NCBI RefSeq assembly: GCF_014650995.1
Contig: NZ_BMWA01000025.1
Span: 79,667-143,666 of the forward strand
Direction: 5' to 3'
Source: Streptomyces viridiviolaceus
Lineage (GTDB): Bacteria > Actinomycetota > Actinomycetes > Streptomycetales > Streptomycetaceae
Length of the DNA: 64,000 nucleotides
Part shown: positions 8,687-16,364 of the stretch, in pieces
Position numbering within the stretch: position 1 is the first letter of the stretch
Layout: every line of letters begins with the position of its first letter
Made by a program: the position numbers and the translations under genes
Notes under the pieces: model-generated
Told to the model about the DNA's origin: nothing
Seen by the model: only the letters and a program-made list of their open reading frames with translations
Databases searched by the model: none

Positions 8687-10153
8687 TCAGAGCCCGAACG
8701 CCTGCCGGTCCGGGGCGCCGTCCCGTACCTGTACGTGCACCTGCTCCTGCTGCGCCCGTACGTTCCCGCGGTCGTCGCCGAGCCCCCGCGACGGTCCCTG
8801 ACAGCCCTGCGCCGCGGCGATGCCGAGCGCGACCAGCAGTGTCACGACGACGAACACGAACAACCGCTGCCGCAGCAGGCGCGGATTGGCGGGCCGCCGC
8901 CCGGTCCCGGTCGGCCTGGAAGCGGGCCGGCCGCCACCGCGCGGCGCGGGCCGGCCGCCGTTGCCGGAGCGGGTGCCGCTGCGTCCGGCGCCGCGGGGGG
9001 CGGGGGTGGGGCGTGACCCCGACCGGGACCCCGTACCGGCGCGGGGGGCACCGCCACGGGAGGGCGAGGCCCCGCGTGAAGGAGCGCCCCCGCGCGCGGG
9101 GGTGGGGCCTCCGCGCGACGGGGCGGAGCCGCGTGCGGGAGTCGAGCCTCTCGATCCGGCCGTGCCGCGTGGCGCGGGGGTACCCGCGGGGCCCGGCCGG
9201 CCCTGCCGTCCCTGCTGTCCGGGCGGACGCCGCTGCACGCGCTCCGGATAGGTGTCGGCGAGCCGTCCGGTGGGACGGTCCGCCTCCCCGGTGCGCGGCG
9301 CGGGCGGCCGGAGGTCCGCCAATCCCTGGGCCTCCCGGGCGGCGATCTCCTTGAGCCGCAGCGACAGTTGCAGCGTGCTGGGCCGCTCGTCCGGGTCCTT
9401 CGCCAGGCACGCCCGGACCAGCGGCGCGAGGGCGTCCGGGACGCCGTGCAGCTGGGCCTCCTCGTGCACCACGCGGTAGAGCATCACCTCGGAACTGCCG
9501 TGCCCGAAGGGCGAGTCGCCCATCGAGGCGTACGCGAGGGTGGCACCGAGCGAGAACACGTCGGTGGCCGGTGTGACGGCCGCTCCGCGCACCTGTTCCG
9601 GGGCGAGGAATCCGGGGGAGCCGACCGCGGTGCCGACGTGCGTGAGCGTCGAGGCGCCGGTCGCCCAGGCGATGCCGAAGTCGATGATCCGCGGCCCCTT
9701 CGGGGACAGCAGGATGTTGGACGGCTTCAGGTCGCGGTGCACCACCCCGGCCTCGTGCACGGCTACCAGGCCCTCGGAGAGGGCGGCCCCGACGGCGGCG
9801 ACGTCGGCCGCGCCGAGCGGGCCCTCGTCGACGACCTTGTCGTGCAGGGAGGGCCCGGGTACGTACTGCGTGGCGAACCACGGCCGGTCCGCCTCCAGGT
9901 CCGCCGCGACCAGCCGCGCGGTGCACCCGCCCCGGATGCGCCGGGCCGCCGAGACCTCGCGTGCGAAGCGCGAACGGAACTCCTGGTCCTCGGCCAGGTC
10001 AGGGCGGATGACCTTCAGCGCGACCCGCTGCCCCTTCTTGTCGGAGCCCAGGTAGACCACGCCCATTCCACCCGCGCCCAGCCGCCTGTGAAGCCTGAAC
10101 GAGCCGACGACGCGCGGGTCCTCGCGCCTCAGGCGCATCATCGCCATGTTCAT
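8687..10153 (-). CDS. Membrane-anchored Hanks-type serine/threonine protein kinase
   Basis: About 488 residues. The kinase domain spans residues about 17-275: glycine loop GAGGMG, ATP-binding Lys47 in VALKV, HRDLKPSN at 139-146 and DFG at 158-160. A Pro/Arg/Gly/Ser/Thr-rich linker follows (about 285-425), then one membrane helix (RLFVFVVVTLLVALGIAA, about 431-449) and a 37-residue extracellular tail. There are no PASTA or other sensor domains. Start is uncertain: ATGs at 10153 and 10147 are possible, the latter with GGGG six bases upstream. It converges with the methyltransferase gene. The highly basic linker may be a phosphorylation or docking region; the signal sensed is unknown. Confidence 0.9.
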   Translation of the reverse strand: MNMAMMRLRREDPRVVGSFRLHRRLGAGGMGVVYLGSDKKGQRVALKVIRPDLAEDQEFRSRFAREVSAARRIRGGCTARLVAADLEADRPWFATQYVPGPSLHDKVVDEGPLGAADVAAVGAALSEGLVAVHEAGVVHRDLKPSNILLSPKGPRIIDFGIAWATGASTLTHVGTAVGSPGFLAPEQVRGAAVTPATDVFSLGATLAYASMGDSPFGHGSSEVMLYRVVHEEAQLHGVPDALAPLVRACLAKDPDERPSTLQLSLRLKEIAAREAQGLADLRPPAPRTGEADRPTGRLADTYPERVQRRPPGQQGRQGRPGPAGTPAPRGTAGSRGSTPARGSAPSRGGPTPARGGAPSRGASPSRGGAPRAGTGSRSGSRPTPAPRGAGRSGTRSGNGGRPAPRGGGRPASRPTGTGRRPANPRLLRQRLFVFVVVTLLVALGIAAAQGCQGPSRGLGDDRGNVRAQQEQVHVQVRDGAPDRQAFGL

Positions 10154-10349
10154 CCCCGCTGCCCGGTCCCTGTGACGTGCCACAGCTTACGTTTCCACGG
10201 CCGCCCGCGCGCAGAGGCCGCGCCCTCTCGGCCCGATCGATTGTCAGTGCCCGGTGGGAGAATTGAGGGGTGGTCAGGGAGCGCGTGAGCAGGCGGGTTT
10301 CGGTCCGCCCCTGATCGCAACCAGCCGTCGCGGAAGGGGGATTGGGCCC

Positions 10350-10625
10350 GTGAAGGGTGACCGTGTGGAGATAGTCGTTGACGCCGGTGACACGACGCGC
10401 ACCTACGAGGTGGTGGCGAGCAGGGCGGGCCGCCGGGTGGAGACGGCGGTCCGTCGGGGCGTGGTGGAAGTGAGCGAAGTCACCAGGAACGGGACGGTGG
10501 TGCGTACGGCTCGTTTCATGGCGAACCGGGTCCTGGCGCTGGTCGAGCAACCGGTGCCGCGTGAGGACAGCTCGGAGAAAGCGGGGCAGAGCGGGCGCCC
10601 CTTCCGGGAACACCCCGAGACGTAG
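10350..10625 (+). CDS. Small conserved hypothetical protein (91 aa)
   Basis: 91 residues, soluble and basic, not recognised as a named family. The first 65 residues read as beta-strands (VEIVVDAGDTTRTYEVVAS, VVEVSEVTRNGTVVRTARF), suggesting a small beta-rich domain, followed by a short polar tail. GTG start with GGAAGGGGG about nine bases upstream. It is divergent from the kinase gene. Function unknown; coding bias and a good RBS support it as real. Confidence 0.65.
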   Translation: MKGDRVEIVVDAGDTTRTYEVVASRAGRRVETAVRRGVVEVSEVTRNGTVVRTARFMANRVLALVEQPVPREDSSEKAGQSGRPFREHPET

Positions 10626-10822
10626 GACCCGGTCTCCACCCAGGGGAGTACACCGGGGGTGACGGCTCATCCTCCGGGAGGCCCGGCAATCGGTACGAGG
10701 GCATGACGTCCGGCGATCGCCGGACGCCTAGATTTGAGGTCAAGCGGCGGGTGCAGCACTCGTCCCCCGAGGTCAGACGCCCGCCGCTGCCAAAGACAAC
10801 CACAACGGTCAGGAGAGGGACC

Positions 10823-11005
10823 ATGGCCCAGACGGCACCGCGGACGCTGGTCCGCATGCGGGAGCGGCGCCGTCAGGGCCGCCGCCACCCCCTGGTGGCG
10901 ACGGTCATGGCCCTGCCCCTGGCGGTCCTGCTCCTCCTCGTCTTCGACGGGTGGGAGACAGTGGCCACACAGGCGTCGTCCGTGGGTGTGATGCTGGGGC
11001 GCTGA
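10823..11005 (+). CDS. Small single-pass membrane protein (60 aa)
   Basis: 60 residues: a basic N-terminus (MRERRRQGRRHP) then one hydrophobic helix (VATVMALPLAVLLLLVFDGW, about 25-44). The ATG is preceded by AGGAGAGGG, a strong RBS. The positive-inside rule predicts the N-terminus in the cytoplasm. A very strong terminator follows downstream. Function unknown; no partner gene can be inferred. Confidence 0.6.
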   Translation: MAQTAPRTLVRMRERRRQGRRHPLVATVMALPLAVLLLLVFDGWETVATQASSVGVMLGR

Positions 11006-11092
11006 GCGGCGACCCCAGGCCCGGAAGAGCGGTCCGGGCGGGGACATCCATCCATGAAACCCCGTGGGGACGGGGGTGCGGCGGACGGCAAA

Positions 11093-11126
11093 AATGCCGG
11101 CGCAGCTGGGGAGCTGCGCCGGCATT
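11093..11126 (+). terminator. Strong perfect hairpin terminator
   Basis: A 15-bp perfect stem: AATGCCGGCGCAGCT (11093-11107) pairs with AGCTGCGCCGGCATT (11112-11126) across a GGGG loop. It lies about 90 bases after the small membrane-protein gene. Confidence 0.8.
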
Positions 11127-11215
11127 GCATGTGCCCACAACGCGCTCACACGGCTCCGCGCCGCCGCGGGCGGTCCTGCCGCCGTGACCACACGGCCAGC
11201 CGCGCCGCCGCCGTG

Positions 11216-11342
11216 ACCGCCAGGCGGTCGCACTGCCGTAACCGCCTGGCGCTGCACCGCCTTCACCGCCAGGCGGTCGCACTGCCGTAACCGCTTGGCG
11301 CTGCGCCGCCTTCACCGCCTGGCGCTGCGCCGCCGTAACCGC
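11216..11342. repeat. 49-bp tandem repeat with internal palindromes
   Basis: Units at 11216-11264 and 11265-11313 are nearly identical, with a partial third from 11314. Each unit contains the palindrome ACCGCCAGGCGGT and ends near TGGCGCTGC. The sequence ACTGCCGTAACCGC recurs in each full unit. The patch could fold into several alternative hairpins in RNA or extrude as single strands. Confidence 0.75.
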
Positions 11343-11428
11343 GGGCAGTCGTGCCGCCTGGGGCGGCACGGGTGGGCGCGGCGGCACCCGGCAAGCGCCG
11401 GGCCGCGTGACCCACCCCCGGCCCGCAC

Positions 11429-11548
11429 TGACGCCGGGCACAGGGCGAACGCCGGACCGGTGGTGCCCGTACCACCCCGGCCCGCACCGACGCCGGGCAC
11501 CGCAGCGAACGCCGGACCAGAGCTGCCCGTACCCACCCCGACCCGCAC
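11429..11548. repeat. About 60-bp imperfect tandem duplication
   Basis: The block beginning GACGCCGGGCAC at 11430 recurs at 11489; GAACGCCGGACC (11447 and 11507) and TGCCCGTACC-like segments recur in the same order. The second copy has diverged slightly. It lies just upstream of the phosphotransferase-fold gene. Confidence 0.65.
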
Positions 11549-11597
11549 CCACCCCGACCCGCCCCCCCTGCGCACCGCCACAGGCATACTCACCCCC

Positions 11598-12524
11598 GTG
11601 ACCACGGACCTCCTCCCCGCCCTGGCAGACCGAGCCCGGGCCGCCGCCCACGCCCGTACACCGGCCTGCCCCTGCGGAGCAGCCACGCTCGCCGACCGCG
11701 CCGACGCCACCGTCGTCCGGCACGCCGGCACCGTCGCCAAGGCCCACGCGCCGGACACCGACCCCACCGAACTCGCCCTCCGTGTCACCGCCGCCGCCCA
11801 CCTCCCCGACATCCTCGTCCCCCCGCTCGGCCCGACGCCCGTCGATCTGCACGGACGGCTCGTGACCTGCTGGCCGTACGGCACCCCCGTCGACCCGGAC
11901 GACCCGGACGCGGCACCCTGGGAGGCCGCGGCCGCTCTCCTCGCCCGTCTGCACCGCACCCCGGCTCCCGTGACCCTGCCCCCGATGCGCGGCCCCGCGA
12001 AGGCGGCCCGCGCCATCGCCGCCCTCCGCGCCCGCGCCGCCCAGCACCCCGGCGCAGCACCCGTACTGCGCGCCTGGGCCGCCCTGCCCGCCTGGGCCCG
12101 CGGTGAGGCCGCCATGCCGGACGCGGCCACCCTGTGCCACGGTGATCTCCACCTCGGCCAGCTGGTGCGCCACCCCGCCCCCGAAGGCCCGTGGCTGCTG
12201 ATCGACGTCGACGACCTCGGCACCGGGGTCCCCGCCTGGGACCTGGCCCGCCCGGCGGCCTGGTACGCCTGCGGACTGCTCCCGCCCGACGAGTGGACGC
12301 GCTTCCTGGCCGCCTACCGCGCGGCGGGCGGCCCGGCCGTTCCGCCGGACGGGGACCCCTGGCCGGCTCTCGACGTCCCGGCCCGCGCCCTCACCGCGCA
12401 GACCGCCGCTCGAGCCGTCACCAAGGCGGTCGCGGCGGACCGTCCCCTGGACGAGGTGGAGCGGTCGTTGGTCGACGCCTGTGCGCGTATGGCGTCCGTC
12501 GCCCTTGCCTTCCCGCGCAGTTGA
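11598..12524 (+). CDS. Aminoglycoside-phosphotransferase-fold (APH-like) protein
   Basis: 308 residues of the APH/choline-kinase fold. The catalytic loop is LCHGDLHLGQLV (HGDLHxxN family motif, with Gln where Asn is usual), followed by the metal-binding LLIDVDDLGTGVPAWDLARPAAW. The N-terminal lobe is divergent (TVAKAHAPDTDPTELALRV supplies the ATP lysine). Such proteins phosphorylate small hydroxylated molecules; the substrate is unknown and antibiotic resistance should not be assumed. The GTG start has no RBS but CATACT lies at 11585-11590, seven bases upstream, so the mRNA is probably leaderless. Confidence 0.75.
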   Translation: MTTDLLPALADRARAAAHARTPACPCGAATLADRADATVVRHAGTVAKAHAPDTDPTELALRVTAAAHLPDILVPPLGPTPVDLHGRLVTCWPYGTPVDPDDPDAAPWEAAAALLARLHRTPAPVTLPPMRGPAKAARAIAALRARAAQHPGAAPVLRAWAALPAWARGEAAMPDAATLCHGDLHLGQLVRHPAPEGPWLLIDVDDLGTGVPAWDLARPAAWYACGLLPPDEWTRFLAAYRAAGGPAVPPDGDPWPALDVPARALTAQTAARAVTKAVAADRPLDEVERSLVDACARMASVALAFPRS

Positions 12525-12624
12525 GCCACAACTTCGCGAAGTAGGGTGCAACCGACCGCAGCCGGACAGAGTCTGTCCTGGCGATACGCGAAGCAGGACC
12601 GACCGGCGAGGAGTTGAGCCGACC

Positions 12625-12897
12625 ATGCAGTGTCCCAAGTGCCACGCACCGATGCACACGTACAACCGCAATGGCGTCCAGATCGAGCAGTGCAGCGGCT
12701 GCCGGGGGATATTCCTCGACTACGGCGAGCTGGAGGCACTGACCCGTCTGGAGGCCCAGTGGTCGCAGCCCGCGCCGCCGGCCCCGCCCGCCCCGCAGGC
12801 CTACCCGGCCGCTCCGGCTCCCGCCTGGGGCGCCCCGCACGGGCACCACGGCCACCACCGCCACAAGAGCTTCGGGCACATGCTGTTCTCCAGCTGA
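12625..12897 (+). CDS. Zinc-ribbon protein (TFIIB-like domain, 90 aa)
   Basis: 90 residues. Residues 1-45 are a zinc ribbon: C3-x2-C6 (MQCPKCHAPM) and C23-x2-C26 (EQCSGCRGIFLDYGELEAL), the pattern of the small zf-TFIIB family. A Pro/Ala-rich linker and a His-rich tail (HGHHGHHRHKS) follow. The ATG has AGGAG about ten bases upstream. The terminator at 12909-12939 separates it from the tRNA operon. The family is common in bacteria but its role is not established; metal binding is the only safe inference. Confidence 0.8.
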   Translation: MQCPKCHAPMHTYNRNGVQIEQCSGCRGIFLDYGELEALTRLEAQWSQPAPPAPPAPQAYPAAPAPAWGAPHGHHGHHRHKSFGHMLFSS

Positions 12898-12908
12898 GCG
12901 GACGACGA

Positions 12909-12939
12909 AGCCCCCGGCCGTTCGAGACGGCCGGGGGCT
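12909..12939. terminator. Hairpin between the zinc-ribbon gene and the tRNA operon (likely bidirectional)
   Basis: AGCCCCCGGCCGT (12909-12921) pairs perfectly with ACGGCCGGGGGCT (12927-12939), with a 5-base loop. Genes on both sides converge on it. Confidence 0.8.
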
Positions 12940-12949
12940 CCGGTCAGTG

Positions 12950-13021
12950 TGGACGATACTGGGATTGAACCAGTGACCTCTTCCGTGTCAGGGAAGCGCT
13001 CTCCCGCTGAGCTAATCGTCC
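12950..13021 (-). tRNA. tRNA-Val (anticodon GAC), copy A
   Basis: 72 nt without encoded CCA. Acceptor GGACGAT pairs with ATCGTCC, discriminator A. The anticodon arm CTTCC-CTGACAC-GGAAG gives GAC. Last gene of the minus-strand five-tRNA cluster. Body identical to copies B and C. Confidence 0.93.
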
Positions 13022-13068
13022 TCGGGACCACGAACCATCACTCCTAGGAGCGGATCATGGGCACTGCG

Positions 13069-13140
13069 TGCGCGATACTGGGATTGAACCAGTGACCTCT
13101 TCCGTGTCAGGGAAGCGCTCTCCCGCTGAGCTAATCGCGC
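13069..13140 (-). tRNA. tRNA-Val (anticodon GAC), copy B with variant acceptor stem
   Basis: 72 nt; D, anticodon and T arms identical to copies A and C, anticodon GAC. The acceptor is GCGCGAT/ATCGCGC instead of GGACGAT/ATCGTCC: base pairs 2 and 3 are changed on both strands, so pairing is kept. Confidence 0.92.
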
Positions 13141-13175
13141 GGGGATCCTCGCGGATCAAGGTCCTTGCGGACCAG

Positions 13176-13247
13176 TGGACGATACTGGGATTGAACCAGT
13201 GACCTCTTCCGTGTCAGGGAAGCGCTCTCCCGCTGAGCTAATCGTCC
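13176..13247 (-). tRNA. tRNA-Val (anticodon GAC), copy C
   Basis: 72 nt, identical to copy A including the GGACGAT/ATCGTCC acceptor and discriminator A; anticodon GAC. Only four bases separate it from tRNA-Cys, so they are co-transcribed. Confidence 0.93.
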
Positions 13248-13251
13248 TTGG

Positions 13252-13322
13252 AGGTGGAGACGGGATTTGAACCCGTGTAGACGGCTTTGCAGGCCGTTGC
13301 CTCGCCTCTCGGCCACTCCACC
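13252..13322 (-). tRNA. tRNA-Cys (anticodon GCA)
   Basis: 71 nt; acceptor GGTGGAG/CTCCACC, anticodon arm ACGGC-CTGCAAA-GCCGT giving GCA, and U at the discriminator position, the known identity base for tRNA-Cys. Second gene of the operon. Confidence 0.95.
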
Positions 13323-13360
13323 AGGAGTGTAGGGGATCGGGTGGATCCCCTGTTCCTGCG

Positions 13361-13433
13361 AGCGGACGACGAGGCTCGAACTCGCGACCTCAACCTTGGC
13401 AAGGTTGCGCTCTACCAACTGAGCTACGTCCGC
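13361..13433 (-). tRNA. tRNA-Gly (anticodon GCC)
   Basis: 73 nt; acceptor GCGGACG pairs with CGTCCGC; anticodon stem CAACC/GGTTG with loop TTGCCAA gives GCC; discriminator U as in tRNA-Gly. First gene of the five-tRNA operon. Confidence 0.95.
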
Positions 13434-13474
13434 CTGTCGTTTCGGTCCGCTTGCGCGTCCCGGCGACGTGTTGA

Positions 13475-13502
13475 ACTCTAGCGGATTCCGGGGCCAGCAC
13501 AA
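13475..13502 (-). promoter_or_regulatory. Probable housekeeping promoter of the five-tRNA operon
   Basis: Read on the minus strand: -35 TTGTGC (13502-13497), 16-base spacer, -10 TAGAGT (13480-13475). The predicted start lies about 35 bases before tRNA-Gly. The only promoter with both boxes this close to consensus that I found here. Confidence 0.55.
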
Positions 13503-13611
13503 AAACGCGTTTGTGCAGCGTGCTGCGGTGCGTCTGCGCGCGGACGTGGTCAGGGCCTCCGGAAGGACACGTTCGGGTCACCTCCGGGACACCCCGCCTA
13601 GACTCGGCCAC

Positions 13612-14664
13612 GTGCTCGACCTCCCTCCCCTCGCCCGCTTCGGCGACCGTCTCGCGACCGGTCTCCTCGACGTCACGAGTGATCCCGCCGCCCTGGACTC
13701 CCGTGGTTTCTGGGCCGTGTGCGCCGACTTCGAAGGCCGTCTGACCTGCGCCCGCTTCGGGAGCGTCCGGACGGAGCCCGTCCCCGCCCCCGTGCCGGGC
13801 GCGTGGCGCGGACCGGGCGTCGGTGACTGGACGTCCTCGCTCGACCGCGCCGCGTACACCGCAGCCGTCCGCCGGATACGCGCGCACATCGCCGCCGGCG
13901 AGGTCTACCAGGCCAATCTGTGCCGGGTCCTGTCGGCGCCCGCGGCCCCCGACGCCGACGTGGACGCCCTGACCGCGTTGCTGGCCCGCGGCAACCCCGC
14001 GCCGTACGCGGGAACGATTCGCCTGCCGGATCACGGGGTCGAGGTGGCCACCGCCTCTCCCGAGCTGTTCCTGCGGCGCGACGGACGGGTCGTCGAGTCC
14101 GGACCGATCAAGGGCACCGGGCGTACCGAGCAGGACCTGCTGGAGAAGGACTACGCCGAGAACGTGATGATCGTGGACCTGGTCCGCAACGACATCGGAC
14201 GGGTCTGCGCCACCGGGAGCGTCACCGTGCCCGACCTGTGCGCCGTCGAGAAGCACCCGGGGCTCGTGCACCTGGTGTCGACGGTGCGCGGCGAACTGCG
14301 CGACGACGCCGGCTGGGCGGAGCTGCTCGATGCCGCCTTCCCGCCGGGTTCCGTGACGGGCGCTCCCAAGTCGAGTGCCCTGCGGATCATCGACGCTCTG
14401 GAGACCGCGCCCCGGGGACCGTACTGCGGTGGCATCGGGTGGGTCGACGCCGACCGCGGCGTGGGGGAGCTGGCCGTCGGCATCCGTACGTTCTGGATCG
14501 ACCGGGCCGAGGGGCGGCTGCGGTTCGGCACCGGCGCCGGCATCACCTGGGGCTCGGACCCGGAGGGGGAGTGGCGGGAGACCGAGCTCAAGGCGTCGCG
14601 GCTGCTCGCGGTAGCGTCGGGGGCGTACGAGGTGACCGGAAGTGGAGAGGCACTACAGACGTGA
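13612..14664 (+). CDS. pabB: Chorismate-binding enzyme, aminodeoxychorismate synthase component I (PabB-like)
   Basis: 350 residues, the length of a chorismate-binding catalytic domain with a reduced N-terminal region. Diagnostic segments: AAGEVYQANLCRVL, ASPELFLRRDGRVVESGPIKGT, LVRNDIGRVC, VEKHPGLVHLVSTV and FPPGSVTGAPKSSALRIID, ending GELAVGIRTFWID. It would aminate chorismate to 4-amino-4-deoxychorismate for folate p-aminobenzoate. No glutamine amidotransferase is adjacent, so a separate PabA partner is expected. The GTG lacks an RBS but TAGACT lies at 13599-13604, seven bases upstream, so the transcript is probably leaderless. It overlaps the class IV aminotransferase-fold gene, its natural pathway partner. 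Anthranilate or isochorismate synthase is less likely in this context. Confidence 0.85.
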   Translation: MLDLPPLARFGDRLATGLLDVTSDPAALDSRGFWAVCADFEGRLTCARFGSVRTEPVPAPVPGAWRGPGVGDWTSSLDRAAYTAAVRRIRAHIAAGEVYQANLCRVLSAPAAPDADVDALTALLARGNPAPYAGTIRLPDHGVEVATASPELFLRRDGRVVESGPIKGTGRTEQDLLEKDYAENVMIVDLVRNDIGRVCATGSVTVPDLCAVEKHPGLVHLVSTVRGELRDDAGWAELLDAAFPPGSVTGAPKSSALRIIDALETAPRGPYCGGIGWVDADRGVGELAVGIRTFWIDRAEGRLRFGTGAGITWGSDPEGEWRETELKASRLLAVASGAYEVTGSGEALQT

Positions 14665-15482
14665 AGATCTGGCTCGACGGCGGGCTGCAGGACATCGAGT
14701 CCGCCCGCGTCTCCGTCTTCGACCACGGGCTGACCGTGGGCGACGGCATCTTCGAGACGGTGAAGGCGGCGGACGGCAAGCCGTTCGCGCTGACCCGGCA
14801 CCTCGACCGGCTGACCCGTTCGGCCCGTGGTCTAGGGCTCCCCGCTCCTGATCTCGACGAGGTGCGCCGTGCCTGCGAGGCCGTCCTGGCGGCGAACCCC
14901 GTGCCGCTGGGCCGGCTGCGCATCACCTACACCGGCGGCCACGGACCGCTCGGTTCCGACCGCGGCGAGCACGGCCCGACCCTGGTGGTCGCCCTCGGCG
15001 AGACCGGTCGCCGCCCCGACTCCACCGCCGTGATCACCGTGCCCTGGACCCGCAACGAGCGCGGCGCGCTCACGGGCCTGAAGACGACCTCGTACGCCGA
15101 GAACGTCGTCGCGCTGGCCCGCGCCCGTGAACGGGGCGCCTCGGAGGCCCTGTTCGGCAACACGGTGGGGCAGCTGTGCGAGGGGACGGGGTCCAACGTC
15201 TTCGTCGTGCTCGACGGCGAGATCCACACGCCGCCGGTCGCCTCGGGCTGCCTGGCGGGGATCACCCGCGCTCTGGTCGTCGAGTGGACCGGCGCCCGCG
15301 AGACCGACCTGCCGATGGACGCCCTGGAGCGGGCCGACGAGGTCTTCCTGACCTCCACGCTGCGGGACGTGCAGGCCGTCCACCGGATCGACGACCGCGA
15401 ACTGCCGGGCGCCCCGGGGCCGGTGACCGCCAAGGCCATGCGGATCTTCGAGGAGCGGTCCGGGAACGACCTGGATCCGTGA
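14661..15482 (+). CDS. pabC: Class IV aminotransferase-fold PLP enzyme, probable aminodeoxychorismate lyase
   Basis: 273 residues of the branched-chain aminotransferase/ADC-lyase fold. The PLP lysine is Lys141 in GLKTTSYAENVVALARA; EALFGNTVGQLCEGTGSNVF and TSTLRDVQAV are the other cofactor-binding segments. The GTG start overlaps the pabB stop by four bases (GTGA), so translation is coupled. This context favours aminodeoxychorismate lyase, releasing p-aminobenzoate and pyruvate, over a D-amino-acid or branched-chain aminotransferase, though the fold alone does not settle it. Confidence 0.83.
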   Translation: MKIWLDGGLQDIESARVSVFDHGLTVGDGIFETVKAADGKPFALTRHLDRLTRSARGLGLPAPDLDEVRRACEAVLAANPVPLGRLRITYTGGHGPLGSDRGEHGPTLVVALGETGRRPDSTAVITVPWTRNERGALTGLKTTSYAENVVALARARERGASEALFGNTVGQLCEGTGSNVFVVLDGEIHTPPVASGCLAGITRALVVEWTGARETDLPMDALERADEVFLTSTLRDVQAVHRIDDRELPGAPGPVTAKAMRIFEERSGNDLDP

Positions 15483-15532
15483 CCGCGTAAATTCGGCTGC
15501 CCTCCGCGTCCGCGGCGGGTAGAACACCCGTG

Positions 15533-16357
15533 ATGACCACGACCCTGCGGCCGACCGAGCCGCTTCAGCGCGCGGCCGACGGGACGCGTTCACGCCGCTA
15601 CCAGGTGTGCGTGAACAGCCGTCCCGTCGGTGCGATACACCTCGGCACCTCCGCCGCCTTCGGCGACTCCGTGGCCGTGATCCACGACCTGGGCATCGAC
15701 GAACCCGACCGCCGGCGCGGCCGGGGCACGGTGGCCGCGCTCGCCGCGGAGGAGGTGGCACGGGGCTGGGGCTGCCGGCGGATCGAGGCGCGGGTCCCCG
15801 CCGACGCGCAGGCGGCCGTGCGCCTCGTACAGGCGCTCGGCTACGTCCGCCGCAACCGCGGCATGGCCAAGCGGCTCGGCGACACCCCGCCGGCCCTCCC
15901 CGCGGGCAGCGGCGCCCGGCCCATGACGCAGGCCGAGTACGACGCCTGGCAGGCCCACGAGTCGGAGCAGTACGCGCGCTCCTGGATCGAGCGGGGCGTG
16001 CCCGAGGCCGAGGCGTACGCCAAGTCGCGGCGCGACCACGAGACCCTGCTGCCGCGGGGGCTGGACACCGAGAACATGTTGTTCAGCGTGGTGGAGCACG
16101 AGGGCACCCGGGTCGGCGTCCTGTGGCTGGCGCTGCGCGAGGACCAGGCGTACGTCTTCGACGTCGAGGTCGACGCGGCCCACCGGGGCCGCGGACACGG
16201 CCGTACGCTGATGCTGCTGGCGGAGACCCAGGCCATCGCCGCCGGCCGACGCGTCCTCGGCCTCAACGTGTTCGCGGGCAACACCGCGGCCGAGCGTCTC
16301 TACGAGTCACTCGGCTACGAGACCCTGCACTCCACCTACTGCAAGCCGCTTGTGTAG
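15533..16357 (+). CDS. Tandem GNAT-domain N-acetyltransferase
   Basis: 274 residues with two GNAT repeats. Residues about 1-120 are a weaker, probably non-catalytic copy (DLGIDEPDRRRGRGTVAALAAEEVA). Residues about 160-274 are the better conserved copy (VFDVEVDAAHRGRGHGRTLMLLAETQA, VLGLNVFAGNTAAERLYESLGYE), with the R-G-H-G-R acetyl-CoA loop. Such proteins acetylate small amines or proteins; substrate unknown. ATG 15533 and GTG 15530 are both possible; TAGAAC at 15520 suggests a leaderless mRNA. It converges with the DsbA-like gene, with seven bases between. Confidence 0.82.
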   Translation: MTTTLRPTEPLQRAADGTRSRRYQVCVNSRPVGAIHLGTSAAFGDSVAVIHDLGIDEPDRRRGRGTVAALAAEEVARGWGCRRIEARVPADAQAAVRLVQALGYVRRNRGMAKRLGDTPPALPAGSGARPMTQAEYDAWQAHESEQYARSWIERGVPEAEAYAKSRRDHETLLPRGLDTENMLFSVVEHEGTRVGVLWLALREDQAYVFDVEVDAAHRGRGHGRTLMLLAETQAIAAGRRVLGLNVFAGNTAAERLYESLGYETLHSTYCKPLV

Positions 16358-16364
16358 CGGCCCG

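Larger units (their letters stand above)
11006..11597. other. Gene-poor spacer with terminator and two tandem-repeat patches
   Basis: This 592-bp gap contains the terminator at 11093-11126 and the repeat patches at 11216-11342 and 11429-11548. Long open frames cross it on the minus strand, but they encode only repetitive A/R/G/P text from the repeats and match nothing I recognise. I see no gene here. Confidence 0.6.

Noticed and set aside
11216..11342. CRISPR array
   Set aside because: Units are directly adjacent with no spacers, only two and a part are present, and no cas genes occur in the window.
11598..12524. Antibiotic-resistance kinase
   Set aside because: The fold is APH-like, but the motif varies (HGDLHLGQ) and the context gives no antibiotic link, so only the fold is claimed.
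10905..12671. 588-residue minus-strand frame with repeating AAQRQAVTAVRPPGG-type text
   Set aside because: The repeats come from the 49-bp DNA repeat, and the rest is antisense to the phosphotransferase-fold gene.
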